DNA of 64,000 nucleotides from Christiangramia gaetbulicola (lineage in GTDB: Bacteria > Bacteroidota > Bacteroidia > Flavobacteriales > Flavobacteriaceae): positions 124,001 to 188,000 of the forward strand of contig NZ_QBKQ01000001.1 of the NCBI RefSeq assembly GCF_003054225.1. Direction: 5' to 3'. The position numbers and the translations under genes are program-made. Of the stretch, positions 53,414 through 62,691 are shown piece after piece (position 1 is the first letter of the stretch; each line of letters begins with the position of its first letter). Below the pieces are notes generated by a model. It was not told the origin of the DNA. It did not search any database and saw only the letters and a program-made list of their open reading frames with translations.

Positions 53414-53524
53414 GCTCCGCTTTATTTTTATATTAGCGAAATGCAAAGATAAGGCAATTATAACAAGGAGAAAGGCTTTGCGAAGCCATCCTTTGTTAAA
53501 CGAATTTTAAATCTGAATCCAATT

Positions 53525-54013
53525 TTGAAAAAGATACTTCTCCTTAGTGACACTCATGGACATATGGATGACCGCATCCTGCATTATGCAAAAGAAGCAG
53601 ATGAATTATGGCATGCCGGGGACATTGGCAGCCTTGAGGTTACCGATAAACTTGAAGCTGTAAAACCTTTGAAGGCAGTTTATGGAAATATAGATAATGC
53701 TGAAATAAGAAAAGAATTTCCGCTGAACAATAGATTTATGTGCGAAGAAATCGATGTCTGGATCACTCATATTGGTGGATACCCGGGAAGATATTCTCCG
53801 GCAGTAAAGGAAGAAATAAGGAAGAATCCACCAAAAATTTTCATCTCTGGGCATTCCCATATTCTAAAGGTGATGAACGATAAAAACCTGAACCTTTTGC
53901 ACATGAATCCGGGCGCTGCCGGCAAACAGGGTTTTCATAAGAAAAGGACCATGCTAAGATTCAAAATAGATGGCAAGAACATAAGTGATCTTGAGGTAAT
54001 TGAACTGGAATAG
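53525..54013 (+). CDS. YfcE/MJ0936-type metallophosphoesterase
   Basis: 162 residues starting with TTG (KKILLLSDTHGH follows). Metal-binding motifs are all visible: LLSDTHGH, LWHAGDIG, VYGNIDNAE, FISGHSHILK and MNPGAAGKQG. Small phosphodiesterase of the YfcE class; natural substrate unknown. It is divergent from truA by about 110 nt. Confidence 0.9.
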   Translation: MKKILLLSDTHGHMDDRILHYAKEADELWHAGDIGSLEVTDKLEAVKPLKAVYGNIDNAEIRKEFPLNNRFMCEEIDVWITHIGGYPGRYSPAVKEEIRKNPPKIFISGHSHILKVMNDKNLNLLHMNPGAAGKQGFHKKRTMLRFKIDGKNISDLEVIELE

Positions 54014-54088
54014 TTCTTTTGATTAAGCTTAACCGATAGTTTTTATAATTTAAAGCTAATCTTCAACATTTGCTTTATTTGAAGAATT

Positions 54089-54119
54089 AAAAAACCCGAA
54101 GCTTTCACTTCGGGTTTTT
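54089..54119. terminator. Bidirectional terminator between convergent genes
   Basis: AAAAACCCGAAG / CTTCGGGTTTTT over CTTTCA, a perfect 12-bp stem with T-runs in both directions. It serves the phosphoesterase gene and the DUF4293 gene. Confidence 0.92.
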
Positions 54120-54148
54120 CACGCACTAATACTACTAAGATGATAGGC

Positions 54149-54559
54149 TTATCGTAATCGGTCAACAGATTTTACGAGATCTTCGTCCTTTTTGATGGCT
54201 TTATTCGCCAAAACAATAAAAACGATAGAAATAATAGGAAGAAACATCCCAATACCCTTCTCTGAAATATCCATCTCTCCAGGTAAAGTTAGAGACCAAT
54301 AAACAAACACTCCTAGTAAAAAAAGGTTCAATATTATATTTAGACGCCCCAGTACGAACTGGAGTTTTCTATTTTTAAACATAAAGATACTCACCAGTGA
54401 AATTGCCGCCGATGCTATGTACATTCCAAAAGCGATCAATACATCAATAGCATATACAGACTCACCGGCATTATTTTCCCAAAGTGGAAATACAAATATA
54501 AGGCCTGCAGCGATAATCGCAGCTATAAGTAGGTAAACAGTTTGTATTCTTTGAAGCAT
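54149..54559 (-). CDS. DUF4293 family membrane protein
   Basis: 136 residues with four hydrophobic segments (VYLLIAAIIAAGLIFVFPLW, VLIAFGMYIASAAISLVSIF, INLILNLFLLGVFVYWSL region, MFLPIISIVFIVLANKAIKK). The MLQRIQTVYLL opening is characteristic of DUF4293. Function unknown; conserved next to rho in Bacteroidota, from which it is divergent. Confidence 0.85.
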   Translation of the reverse strand: MLQRIQTVYLLIAAIIAAGLIFVFPLWENNAGESVYAIDVLIAFGMYIASAAISLVSIFMFKNRKLQFVLGRLNIILNLFLLGVFVYWSLTLPGEMDISEKGIGMFLPIISIVFIVLANKAIKKDEDLVKSVDRLR

Positions 54560-54751
54560 ATTTCTTACTGTTGCGGCACAAAAATAAAAGATTCTTTTTA
54601 GAATTACAGTCTAAAAGTTTAAAATAAAGTTGTATTATTGCAATAACATTTCGTAACCCATTCAACGTTGGTTACTTAAGTCTCCAAACTTTTTGTTCTT
54701 CCTCGAGAAGTTTTTTAAATCAATCCAAACAAAAATTATTTTAACGCATAC

Positions 54752-56440
54752 ATGTTTGAAATTTCAGAATTAAAAGCTAAAAAGCTTCCTGAACTTAAGG
54801 AAATCGCTGAAACGCTGAATGTTCCTAAGTACAAGACTTTAAAAAAACTAGATTTGGTGTATCAGATTCTGGACTACCAGGCATCGAATCCTAACAAAGT
54901 GAAAGAAGTTCTCACAGAGGACAACAACCAGGAACAGGCGAAACCAAAGCCAGCCAAAAAAGTAGGTAGCGAAAAAAGACCTCCAAGATCTTCTGCTTCC
55001 GAAAAAACCCCTCAATCTAAGCCTTCAGGAAAAGACTCCAGTCATTCTTCAAAAAAAGATGACTCCAGGAAATCTCCTGCACCTAAAGGAAATAGCAAGG
55101 ATAGAAACCAGGGCAACAAAAAAGATACTCGCAGTCGCAACGATAACAGAAATGATAATCGTAACGACAATAGAAATGATAATCGCAACGACAACAGGAA
55201 CGACAATCGCAACGATAACAGAAATGATAATCGTAACGATAACCGTAATGACAATCGTAACGACAACAAAAAGAATAATGGAAACCGCGATAACAGGAAT
55301 CGTTACCGCGAGCCAGATTACGAATTCGACGCGATCATAGAAAGTGAAGGAGTTCTTGACATCATGCAGGATAACTATGGTTTCCTGAGATCATCAGACT
55401 ACAACTACCTTACTTCTCCAGATGATATTTATGTATCCCAGTCACAAATAAGACTTTTTGGACTTAAGACCGGAGATACTGTACAGGGACAAATTAGACC
55501 TCCTAAAGAAGGAGAGAAATATTTCCCACTTATTAAGATCAATAAGATCAATGGTCTGGACCCACAAGTGGTAAGAGACCGTGTTTCTTTTGAACACCTA
55601 ACTCCATTGTTCCCTAAAGATAAATTCACTCTAGCCGAAAAGCAGAGCTCTATCTCTACAAGGGTAATGGATCTATTCGCACCTATTGGTAAAGGACAAC
55701 GTGGAATGATCGTTTCCCAGCCAAAGACAGGTAAGACCATGCTGCTTAAGGATATCGCCAATGCAATTGCGGCGAACCATCCTGAGGTTTATCAGATCGT
55801 GCTACTTATCGATGAAAGACCTGAAGAGGTTACCGATATGCAGCGTAATGTAAAAGGTGAAGTTGTTGCTTCAACCTTCGACAAAGAAGCACACGAGCAC
55901 GTAAGAGTTGCGAATATAGTATTAGAAAAAGCTAAACGTTTGGTAGAATGCGGTCACGATGTAGTAATACTTCTTGACTCTATCACCAGGCTTGCGAGAG
56001 CCTACAACACTGTTCAACCTGCCAGCGGTAAGGTATTGAGTGGTGGTGTGGATGCTAACGCTTTACATAAACCAAAAAGATTCTTTGGTGCTGCCCGTAA
56101 TATCGAAAACGGAGGTTCGTTATCTATTATAGCGACTGCGCTTACTGAAACCGGTTCTAAAATGGATGAAGTGATCTTCGAAGAATTTAAAGGTACCGGT
56201 AACATGGAGCTTCAATTAGACAGAAGAATCTCTAATAGAAGAATATTCCCTGCGATAGACCTTGTTTCTTCAAGCACACGTAGAGATGACCTTCTTTTAG
56301 ATGATACAACGATACAGCGTATGTGGGTACTAAGAAAGTATCTTGCAGACATGAATCCTGTAGAAGCTATGGAATTCATTAACGAAAAAATCAAAAGCAC
56401 CAGGAATAACGAAGAGTTTTTAATCTCTATGAACGGTTAA
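54752..56440 (+). CDS. rho: Transcription termination factor Rho
   Basis: 562 residues. N-terminal Rho_N helical domain ([20 protein letters not shown]), then a long Lys/Arg/Asn/Asp-rich insertion with about ten tandem NDNR units (about 128-176), the RNA-binding cold-shock-like domain ([20 protein letters not shown]), and the ATPase: Walker [40 protein letters not shown] and [20 protein letters not shown]. The disordered insertion is typical of Bacteroidota Rho and may aid RNA binding or condensation. Followed by a terminator. Confidence 0.95.
   Translation: MFEISELKAKKLPELKEIAETLNVPKYKTLKKLDLVYQILDYQASNPNKVKEVLTEDNNQEQAKPKPAKKVGSEKRPPRSSASEKTPQSKPSGKDSSHSSKKDDSRKSPAPKGNSKDRNQGNKKDTRSRNDNRNDNRNDNRNDNRNDNRNDNRNDNRNDNRNDNRNDNRNDNKKNNGNRDNRNRYREPDYEFDAIIESEGVLDIMQDNYGFLRSSDYNYLTSPDDIYVSQSQIRLFGLKTGDTVQGQIRPPKEGEKYFPLIKINKINGLDPQVVRDRVSFEHLTPLFPKDKFTLAEKQSSISTRVMDLFAPIGKGQRGMIVSQPKTGKTMLLKDIANAIAANHPEVYQIVLLIDERPEEVTDMQRNVKGEVVASTFDKEAHEHVRVANIVLEKAKRLVECGHDVVILLDSITRLARAYNTVQPASGKVLSGGVDANALHKPKRFFGAARNIENGGSLSIIATALTETGSKMDEVIFEEFKGTGNMELQLDRRISNRRIFPAIDLVSSSTRRDDLLLDDTTIQRMWVLRKYLADMNPVEAMEFINEKIKSTRNNEEFLISMNG
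55137..55266 (+). repeat. 12-nt tandem repeat in rho (NDNR units)
   Basis: About ten imperfect copies of AAYGAYAAYMGN-like triplets encode alternating Asn-Asp-Asn-Arg. Synonymous changes differ between copies, so the repeat is maintained at protein level but could still expand or contract. Confidence 0.8.
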
Positions 56441-56461
56441 AATATTTAGATCCCTACTTAT

Positions 56462-56495
56462 AAAAAGCCGGTTGCAATTTGCTACGGGCTTTTTT
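56462..56495 (+). terminator. Terminator behind rho
   Basis: AAAAAGCC / GGCTTTTT outer stem with an imperfect inner stem, then a T-run. Confidence 0.75.
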
Positions 56496-56531
56496 ATTGA
56501 ATCATTTTAAATTCCTCAAAATTAAAAACCT

Positions 56532-56758
56532 AAAAAAAGCTCCATCATTCGATGAAGCTTTTAGAGCGGGAGACCGGGCACCCTTCGACTTCGCTCAGGA
56601 CAGGCTTCTCACCCTCTATTCTTCTCCACTAAACTTCAGACATAAAAAAAAGCTCCATCTTTCGATGAAGCTTTTAGAGCGGGAGACCGGGTTCCCTTCG
56701 ACTTCGCTCAGGACAGGCTTCTCACCCTCTATTCTTCTCAACACTAAACTTCAGACAT
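56532..56758. repeat. Two tandem copies of the tRNA-Gly 3' end plus terminator
   Basis: Unit 1 (56532-56643, 112 nt) and unit 2 (56644-56758, 115 nt) each contain the tRNA-Gly terminator hairpin (GCTCCATC / GATGAAGC), then the last 16-19 nt of tRNA-Gly (AGAGCGGGAGACCGGG), then about 65 nt ending CTTCAGACAT with CCTTCGACTTCGCTCAGG inside. The full tRNA gene with the same terminator follows directly as a third copy. Units 1 and 2 are about 95 percent alike by eye. Confidence 0.85.
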
Positions 56759-56790
56759 AAAAAAAAGCTCCATCTTTCGATGAAGCTTTT
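56759..56790 (-). terminator. Terminator of tRNA-Gly
   Basis: AAAAGCTtCATC / GATGgAGCTTTT stem over GAAA, with an eight-base T-run on the minus strand. The same hairpin is repeated in the two tandem units to the left. Confidence 0.88.
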
Positions 56791-56792
56791 AG

Positions 56793-56865
56793 AGCGGGAG
56801 ACCGGGTTCGAACCGGCGACATTCAGCTTGGAAGGCTGACGCTCTACCAACTGAGCTACTCCCGC
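56793..56865 (-). tRNA. tRNA-Gly (anticodon TCC)
   Basis: 73 nt on the minus strand. Acceptor GCGGGAG / CTCCCGC, D arm GCTC-AGTTGGTA-GAGC, anticodon stem TCAGC / GCTGA with loop CTTCCAA (TCC), T stem CCGGG-type pair around GTTCGAAC, discriminator T. No CCA encoded. Confidence 0.95.
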
Positions 56866-56912
56866 CTTTCGCTGCAAATATAATCTGAAACGATTTCAAA
56901 ATCCAAAAAAAA

Positions 56913-57365
56913 TCACAGCTTTTTTAAAAAATGATATCCTCGAATTACGTATCCCAGGTTCATATAAAATTTATGAGAAGCGAAATTTTCAACATAAGAA
57001 TTCAATTCCATTGTCTCACAGTCTTTTGACCTCGCATATTCATGTATGAACTCCATTAATGACTTTCCAATTCCCTTCCCCTGGAATTCATCTTCAATAT
57101 AAATATGATCGGCTTCACAAGACCTGCCTGCATAATGACGGGTCATAAACCAGAGACCAAAAACTCCAATGAGCTTATTTTGATGATAAATACCGAAACA
57201 TTCGTAATTCTGATCGAACATTTCCAGCAGGCGCTGCCTCAATAATTCCTCTGATGGTGGCTGCTTATGTAGTTTCTTGAGATAGGGTAAAACTTTGGCA
57301 GAATCTTCTTTTAAAATCTTGTTAAATGCCACTTCCATCGTTCTGTTTTCTGCTAAAATAGTCAT
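56913..57365 (-). CDS. GNAT-family acetyltransferase
   Basis: 150 residues with the acetyl-CoA binding loop DEFQGKGIGKSLMEFIHEYA (Q/RxxGxG/A) and a preceding beta strand CEADHIYIED. C-terminal FASHKFYMNLGYVIRGYHF is the usual GNAT end. Substrate unknown. Divergent from clpP across a 47-nt gap. Confidence 0.87.
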   Translation of the reverse strand: MTILAENRTMEVAFNKILKEDSAKVLPYLKKLHKQPPSEELLRQRLLEMFDQNYECFGIYHQNKLIGVFGLWFMTRHYAGRSCEADHIYIEDEFQGKGIGKSLMEFIHEYARSKDCETMELNSYVENFASHKFYMNLGYVIRGYHFLKKL

Positions 57366-57412
57366 ATTTTTAGCTTCGACTTACAAACCGAAAATACTCT
57401 TAAACATATTTC

Positions 57413-57964
57413 ATGAAAAATAAAACCGGAAAGATCCAGGACTTAATAGATATAAAATTATTAGAAGAAAGAAAGATCTACATGTGGGGAGAAGTGAGTG
57501 ACAAATCTGCCAAATATGTGATCGACAGGCTGGAATACCTTGACCTTGAAGGTGAAGGTGAAATTCAGTTATTCATCAATAGCCCAGGTGGATATGTAAC
57601 CGATGGATTTGCGATTTATGATACTATAATGAGCTTAACTTCACCAGTTTCTACTATCTGTACTGGTCTGGCGGCTTCTATGGGATCTATTTTACTATCA
57701 GCAGGTAAAAAAGGAAGAAGATTTATTCAACCTCATGCAAAAGTAATGATCCACCAGCCTAGTGGTGGTGCCAGAGGTCAGGCTTCGAATATCGAGATCG
57801 CAGCCAACGAGATCCTAAAAACAAAACATCTTAGTGCCGAGATCCTTGCTGAGAACTGCGGCCAGACCGTGGAAAAAGTTCTTAAGGACTTTAACCGCGA
57901 TTACTGGATGGACGCAAAAGAATCTATGGATTATGGTATCGTAGACGGTATCTATAAGAGATAA
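57413..57964 (+). CDS. clpP: ClpP-like serine protease (paralogue)
   Basis: 183 residues. The full catalytic triad of ClpP is present: Ser89 in LAASMGSILL, His114 in VMIHQPSGG and Asp167 in YWMDAKES. Oligomer contacts such as LFINSPGGYVTDGFAIYDTI and AAN-EILKTKHLS are conserved. It is not next to tig or clpX, so it may be a second ClpP or a stand-alone copy; Flavobacteria usually have another clpP elsewhere. A small acetyltransferase gene follows 2 nt later. Confidence 0.88.
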   Translation: MKNKTGKIQDLIDIKLLEERKIYMWGEVSDKSAKYVIDRLEYLDLEGEGEIQLFINSPGGYVTDGFAIYDTIMSLTSPVSTICTGLAASMGSILLSAGKKGRRFIQPHAKVMIHQPSGGARGQASNIEIAANEILKTKHLSAEILAENCGQTVEKVLKDFNRDYWMDAKESMDYGIVDGIYKR

Positions 57965-57966
57965 GC

Positions 57967-58251
57967 ATGGAAATCAAACATAAGGAGAATAACAGCCGCG
58001 GAATGTTCTATATCGAAAACGAAAAAGGACTTATCGGTGAGCTGACCTATCATAAAAGCGGAGATAACATTCTCACTATAGACCATACCGAGGTTAAACG
58101 TGAGATGGAAAACCAAGGTATAGGCTCTAAACTTATTGCCAAAAGTGTGGAATACGCGAGGGAAAACAATTTAAAGATCGATCCCCTCTGCCCTTTCGCC
58201 GAAGTGAAATTCGACCAGAATGAGTCTTACTCAGATGTGAGAGTTTCTTAG
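57967..58251 (+). CDS. YjdJ-type small N-acetyltransferase
   Basis: 94 residues with the minimal GNAT fold of the YjdJ family: RGMFYIENEKGLIGELTYHK, IDHTEVKREMENQGIGSKLI (acetyl-CoA loop) and PLCPFAEVKF near the end. Such proteins acetylate small or protein targets; substrate unknown. Two nt behind clpP, hence cotranscribed. Confidence 0.88.
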   Translation: MEIKHKENNSRGMFYIENEKGLIGELTYHKSGDNILTIDHTEVKREMENQGIGSKLIAKSVEYARENNLKIDPLCPFAEVKFDQNESYSDVRVS

Positions 58252-58282
58252 TATTACTTCACCACAAGAACTAAATTTAAAC

Positions 58283-59914
58283 ATGCGCTGCCCCTCTTTA
58301 TTATTTACACTATGTTTTCTGCTATTGTTTAGCAGTTGTAAGAATGATAAAGAGGAGCCGGGCATTGAAGAGCGCAATGAGGTTGAAGAAATTGCGCAAC
58401 TTACCGATGCAGATGAAATTGAAGATTTCTTTGACGACATCCAGGAAGAACCTGCAGTCATTTATCATCCCAAAGAGATCCTGGAATTCTACCAGGAAAA
58501 TGATTTTGAACCCGTTTGGACCAACCGTGAATTAAGAGAAGACCTTTTCAGAAATATTGAAAGTATTGAAGATGAAGGCCTGTTCTTTGAAGATTATCAT
58601 GGAGAAAAGATCCAAGAGCTACTTTCTTCCCTTAATAGCAATTCTGAAGAAGAAAACAACCTACTAGAAATTCTGCTTACCGATGCTTTTTTCCAGTTGT
58701 CTAATCACCTTGCTACCGGTAAACTTAACCCCAAGGAGATCTATGAGATCTGGGGCACTCCTTTAAATGAAATAAATCTAAAAGAGTCTTTAAGATCTGC
58801 CATTGCTAATGAAGATATAAGTGAAGCTCTGGAAGCTTTAAAGCCTAAGCATATTGTTTATCAGGGTTTAAAAAATGCCTTGAGAGAGTTTAAAAAAACA
58901 GACTGGAGAAATGCTCCGGCAACCAGAATAAGCACCGGGAAGTTGATAAAACCAGGAGAATCTGATGACCGCATGTTCTCCATCACAAAAAGACTGTCTG
59001 AACTTGGCCACTATCAAGGCCAAATTGATTCCACGAACACGAAGTACAATGAGAGTATTCAGAATGCCTTAAAGGAATTCCAGAAGGAACATGACTTGCA
59101 GATCGATGGATTACTTGGAAATACAACTATCAAAAACTTAAATTATACCAAGGAAGACAGGTTACACCAGATCCTTATAAATCTTGAAAGATGGCGCTGG
59201 TATCCAAGAGATCTTGGAGAACATTATATCATTGTAAATATTCCAAATTACGAACTTACCGTAGTTAAGGATGGAGATACCATCAGAACCCACAAGACCA
59301 TGGTGGGAACTGAAGTTAGAAAAACACCAGTATTTTCTGATGAAATAGGCTACATCATTTACAATCCAACCTGGACCATTCCACCAACCATTAAAAAGAA
59401 TGATGTGATCCCGGGAGCATCCAGGGATATTAATTATTTAAAAAAGAAAAACATCAAGATCTATGATGGTTCGGGAAAAGTTGTAGATCCTTCAGAGGTA
59501 GACTGGAATTCATCCAAGGTAAAATCTTATACCTATCGTCAGCCGGCAGGTCCAACAAATCCGCTAGGGGTTGTTAAGATCATCTATCCTAACGAATATA
59601 TGATCTATTTACATGATACTCCTTCAAAAAAATTATTTGAAAATAATGCGAGGGCTCAAAGTTCGGGATGTGTGAGGGTTGAAGATGCTCTTGGCCTGGC
59701 CGGGTATTTATTGAGCGATCAGGACAAGTATGATCAAGATAAGATCGATGAAATATTAAAGTCTGGTAAAACCACAGAAATCAAGGTCACCCAGAACGTG
59801 AAAGTTCATCATTTTTACTGGACCGCATTCCAAAAAAAAGATACCATCAAATATATTGATGATATCTATGATCTTGATCAAAAGCTCTGGAATCTTCTAA
59901 AACCGGAAGCTTAA
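58283..59914 (+). CDS. L,D-transpeptidase lipoprotein with peptidoglycan-binding domain
   Basis: 543 residues. Lipobox in LLLFSSCKND, a helical N-terminal region, a peptidoglycan-binding block (SKRLSELGHYQGQIDSTNTK region, FQKEHDLQIDGLLGNTTI) and a YkuD catalytic domain with the nucleophile in AQSSGCVRVEDALGLA (about residue 462) and a conserved His in YLHDTPSKKLF. YcbB-like architecture. It cross-links or releases peptidoglycan at the outer-membrane side. A second L,D-transpeptidase gene is convergent 1 nt away. Confidence 0.9.
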   Translation: MRCPSLLFTLCFLLLFSSCKNDKEEPGIEERNEVEEIAQLTDADEIEDFFDDIQEEPAVIYHPKEILEFYQENDFEPVWTNRELREDLFRNIESIEDEGLFFEDYHGEKIQELLSSLNSNSEEENNLLEILLTDAFFQLSNHLATGKLNPKEIYEIWGTPLNEINLKESLRSAIANEDISEALEALKPKHIVYQGLKNALREFKKTDWRNAPATRISTGKLIKPGESDDRMFSITKRLSELGHYQGQIDSTNTKYNESIQNALKEFQKEHDLQIDGLLGNTTIKNLNYTKEDRLHQILINLERWRWYPRDLGEHYIIVNIPNYELTVVKDGDTIRTHKTMVGTEVRKTPVFSDEIGYIIYNPTWTIPPTIKKNDVIPGASRDINYLKKKNIKIYDGSGKVVDPSEVDWNSSKVKSYTYRQPAGPTNPLGVVKIIYPNEYMIYLHDTPSKKLFENNARAQSSGCVRVEDALGLAGYLLSDQDKYDQDKIDEILKSGKTTEIKVTQNVKVHHFYWTAFQKKDTIKYIDDIYDLDQKLWNLLKPEA

Positions 59915-59915
59915 T

Positions 59916-60653
59916 TTATACGCTTAAATAATCTGAATTCTCAAGGTAGTTCTTGTCATTCTTGTGAATGTAGACTACAGACTTTCCTTTAATCTTATGA
60001 ATAAGTTCCTTGGCGATCTTATTTGGAACCGCAGGACAACCATAACTTCTTCCAAGCCTACCTACTCTTTTAATAAAATCTGGTTCAGCATAATCTGCTC
60101 CATGAATCACTACATAGCGCTCTCGGGCATTGGAATTGAAACCTTTTTCCATACCATCTATAAAAAGTGACAACCCATTTTTCCCGTAATAAGTTTCACC
60201 GGTAACATAAAAACCTAAAGAACTTTTATGGGAATTCTGTTTATTAGAAAAATTTTCAGCAAACTCTCCACCGGTATTCTGACCATGTGCCACATAGGTA
60301 TTAAAGATCACTTCCTGGGTTTCCATATTCAGGATCCACATTCTTTTTTTGGTTGAGGAAAGATTAAAATCGATTACTGTTAGCAGGGGATTTGAAATTC
60401 TTCCGGCATCATCGAGCTTCATATAACCACTAATGGCCTTTTCAAAAACAGGCAATTGGGGCATTGTGGAATTTTTCAGGGAAAATGTTTCATATAATTC
60501 TACAACTTTCGCCTCAAAGGATTTCTCAACTTCAAGTTCAGAAGAAAGCTCTTCATTTATTCCGGAACCTTTAGAGTTGTTGATCTCAGCGGTGCTACTA
60601 AAAGCAAATGAGAAAATTAAAACTCCAACAACAGTAAGGATTCTATACTTCAT
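59916..60653 (-). CDS. Murein L,D-transpeptidase catalytic domain protein
   Basis: 245 residues with a signal peptide (MKYRILTVVGVLIFSFAFSS). The catalytic segment YVVIHGADYAEPDFI and LGRSYGCPAVPNKIAKEL (Cys nucleophile in SYGCPAVP) match the YkuD-like family often called murein L,D-transpeptidase catalytic domain family. It stops 1 nt from the end of the convergent L,D-transpeptidase gene, so the pair is an envelope locus. Confidence 0.87.
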   Translation of the reverse strand: MKYRILTVVGVLIFSFAFSSTAEINNSKGSGINEELSSELEVEKSFEAKVVELYETFSLKNSTMPQLPVFEKAISGYMKLDDAGRISNPLLTVIDFNLSSTKKRMWILNMETQEVIFNTYVAHGQNTGGEFAENFSNKQNSHKSSLGFYVTGETYYGKNGLSLFIDGMEKGFNSNARERYVVIHGADYAEPDFIKRVGRLGRSYGCPAVPNKIAKELIHKIKGKSVVYIHKNDKNYLENSDYLSV

Positions 60654-61168
60654 ATAAATTATGTTTTTTAAGTTCTGTTAATAAAAACCAAAAGCCCTGC
60701 CAACATACAAAATTTCAAAACTAATCTGCAAAAAAGCCAAAATTTAACATTCATGAGCCTTATTATACTCAAAATGAGCTCTATAATAAAGTTTTCAGGC
60801 GTGATATGTAAACGCAGAAAAGCAGATATTATTCTTTGATTTTAAAATTTATATGTTAAAAATTTAAGTCATCAGTGATTTCGATTACAGAATGTAATGT
60901 TAAAACCCCTGAAAGAGTGAAGAGTAGTGTATTTCAACGCTATACAAAAAATCTGGATCTGGAAGTAGACCAGCATCGATTTCGTAAAATACTTTCACAA
61001 TAATCAAACATTATAAGTGTGTATTAAATGGATCGCATTCAAGAAAAATCATTCTAGAGAGAATGATTGTTATAGATCAATATGAATAGATTTAATAAAA
61101 CATTATACCGTGTTGCTCTGGCATTACATTCAATTGTTTTTATCTTTAACACCAAATTATTTTAACAG
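60654..61168. other. Intergenic region upstream of gpmI
   Basis: 515 nt, A/T-rich, between divergent genes. It contains the perfect inverted repeat at 61047-61068 and a 46-codon stop-free stretch ending at TAA 61001 that has no start and no recognisable protein. No RNA gene is seen. Confidence 0.45.
61047..61068. promoter_or_regulatory. Inverted repeat AATCATTCT-AGAG-AGAATGATT
   Basis: Nine-base perfect arms over a 4-nt loop, about 100 nt before the gpmI start. It could be an operator or an RNA hairpin in the leader; there is no T-run, so a terminator is unlikely. Confidence 0.45.
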
Positions 61169-62686
61169 ATGAACAAGAAAGTCCTTTTAATGATATTGGA
61201 TGGTTGGGGAATCACTCAAAATGAAGAAGTTTCGGCAATTGCAAAGGCCAAAACACCCTTTATGGACTCCCTGCCAAAGAAGTTTCCTCATGCTACTTTG
61301 AGAACCGACGGTATGAATGTTGGTCTTCCTGAAGGGCAGATGGGAAATTCTGAAGTTGGACATATGAATCTTGGCGCTGGCCGTATAGTTTATCAGGACC
61401 TGGTGAAGATCAATATGGCGGTGGAAAAAGACACCCTTATTGACGAGCCGGTGCTGGAAGAAGCATTCAGCTATGCTGTAAAAAATAATAAGCCAGTCCA
61501 TTTCATGGGACTATTAAGTGATGGTGGCGTTCATTCCCATATTAAACATTTGAAAGGCTTGCTTTCTGCAGCCGAAAAATTAGGCGTAAAACAAAAATAT
61601 GTACACGCCTTTACCGATGGTCGTGATGTAGATCCACATTCTGGAAAGGGATTTATTGAAGACCTTTTACCGCATCTTGAGAAAACAAATTCTAAACTTG
61701 CTTCGGTAATTGGAAGGTATTATGCCATGGACCGTGACAAACGCTGGGAAAGAGTAAAACTGGCCTATGACCTTATCGTAAAAGGTAAGGGAAAAGAAAC
61801 TACAGATGCCCTGGCTTCTATCCAGGAGAGCTATGATAAAAATGTAAGTGACGAATTCATCAAACCAATTGTATTAACCGGTGATGATGGTAAACCTGTG
61901 GCTACATTGAATGAAAAAGATGTGGTCATTTATTTCAATTTCAGAACAGACAGAGGGAGACAACTTACCCAGGCTTTATCCCAGGATGATTTCCCTGAGT
62001 ATGACATGAAGAAATTAGCGCTGTACTATGTAACAATGACCAAGTATGACGACAGGTTCGAAAATATAAATGTGATATTCAAAAAATCTAATATCAAAGC
62101 CACCCTTGGCGAGGTATTGGAATATGAAGGAAAAAAACAAATCAGGATCGCTGAGACCGAAAAGTATCCTCATGTTACCTTTTTCTTTTCAGGAGGCCGT
62201 GAAGAACCTTTTGATGGAGAGAAAAGGATCATGTGCAATTCCCCTAAAGTTGCCACTTATGACCTTCAGCCCGAAATGAGTGCTTTTGAAATAAAGGATA
62301 AGATCGTTCATGAAATCGATAAGGAATCTGCAGATTTCATCTGTTTGAATTTCGCAAATCCAGACATGGTTGGTCATACCGGAGATTTTGATGCGGCGGT
62401 TAAGGCATGCGAGACCGTAGACACCTGCGCCAAAGCAGTAGCTGAAAAAGCTTATGACCATGGATACTCCGTCATAATTATTGCCGACCATGGTAATAGT
62501 GAAGTCATGAAAAATCCTGATGGCAGCCCGAATACAGCACATACAACCAATCCGGTACCATTGATCCTTATGGATAAGGATGTAAAAAGTATTAAAGATG
62601 GTAAGTTAGGAAACATTGCTCCGACAGTTTTAAAACTTATGGGTATTACCCAACCAGATTTAATGACCGAAGACCCATTAATCTAA
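61169..62686 (+). CDS. gpmI: Phosphoglycerate mutase, cofactor-independent
   Basis: 505 residues, the iPGM type with two manganese ions. Metal-binding VLLMILDGWGI, catalytic serine in QMGNSEVGHMNLGAGR, FTDGRDVDPHSG, and VIIIADHGNSEVM near the C-terminus with the remaining metal ligands. It interconverts 3- and 2-phosphoglycerate. A thioredoxin-like lipoprotein gene follows 5 nt later. Confidence 0.96.
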   Translation: MNKKVLLMILDGWGITQNEEVSAIAKAKTPFMDSLPKKFPHATLRTDGMNVGLPEGQMGNSEVGHMNLGAGRIVYQDLVKINMAVEKDTLIDEPVLEEAFSYAVKNNKPVHFMGLLSDGGVHSHIKHLKGLLSAAEKLGVKQKYVHAFTDGRDVDPHSGKGFIEDLLPHLEKTNSKLASVIGRYYAMDRDKRWERVKLAYDLIVKGKGKETTDALASIQESYDKNVSDEFIKPIVLTGDDGKPVATLNEKDVVIYFNFRTDRGRQLTQALSQDDFPEYDMKKLALYYVTMTKYDDRFENINVIFKKSNIKATLGEVLEYEGKKQIRIAETEKYPHVTFFFSGGREEPFDGEKRIMCNSPKVATYDLQPEMSAFEIKDKIVHEIDKESADFICLNFANPDMVGHTGDFDAAVKACETVDTCAKAVAEKAYDHGYSVIIIADHGNSEVMKNPDGSPNTAHTTNPVPLILMDKDVKSIKDGKLGNIAPTVLKLMGITQPDLMTEDPLI

Positions 62687-62691
62687 ATGCT

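Noticed and set aside
55137-55266. Possible CRISPR-like array in rho
   Set aside because: The units are 12 nt, contiguous, without spacers and in frame with the coding sequence.
55042-55269. Minus-strand open frame rich in Leu/Ser/Arg opposite the rho repeat
   Set aside because: It is the complement of the NDNR repeat in rho; the regular pattern follows from the repeat and no promoter or family supports it.
56479-56760. Open frame of 93 codons over the tRNA-Gly repeats
   Set aside because: It runs through terminator hairpins and tRNA fragments and has an internal repeat; no protein likeness.
60857-61003. Stop-free frame ending in RYTKNLDLEVDQHRFRKI
   Set aside because: Only about 46 codons, no start codon and no recognised family; probably chance in A/T-rich DNA, though a gene relic cannot be excluded.
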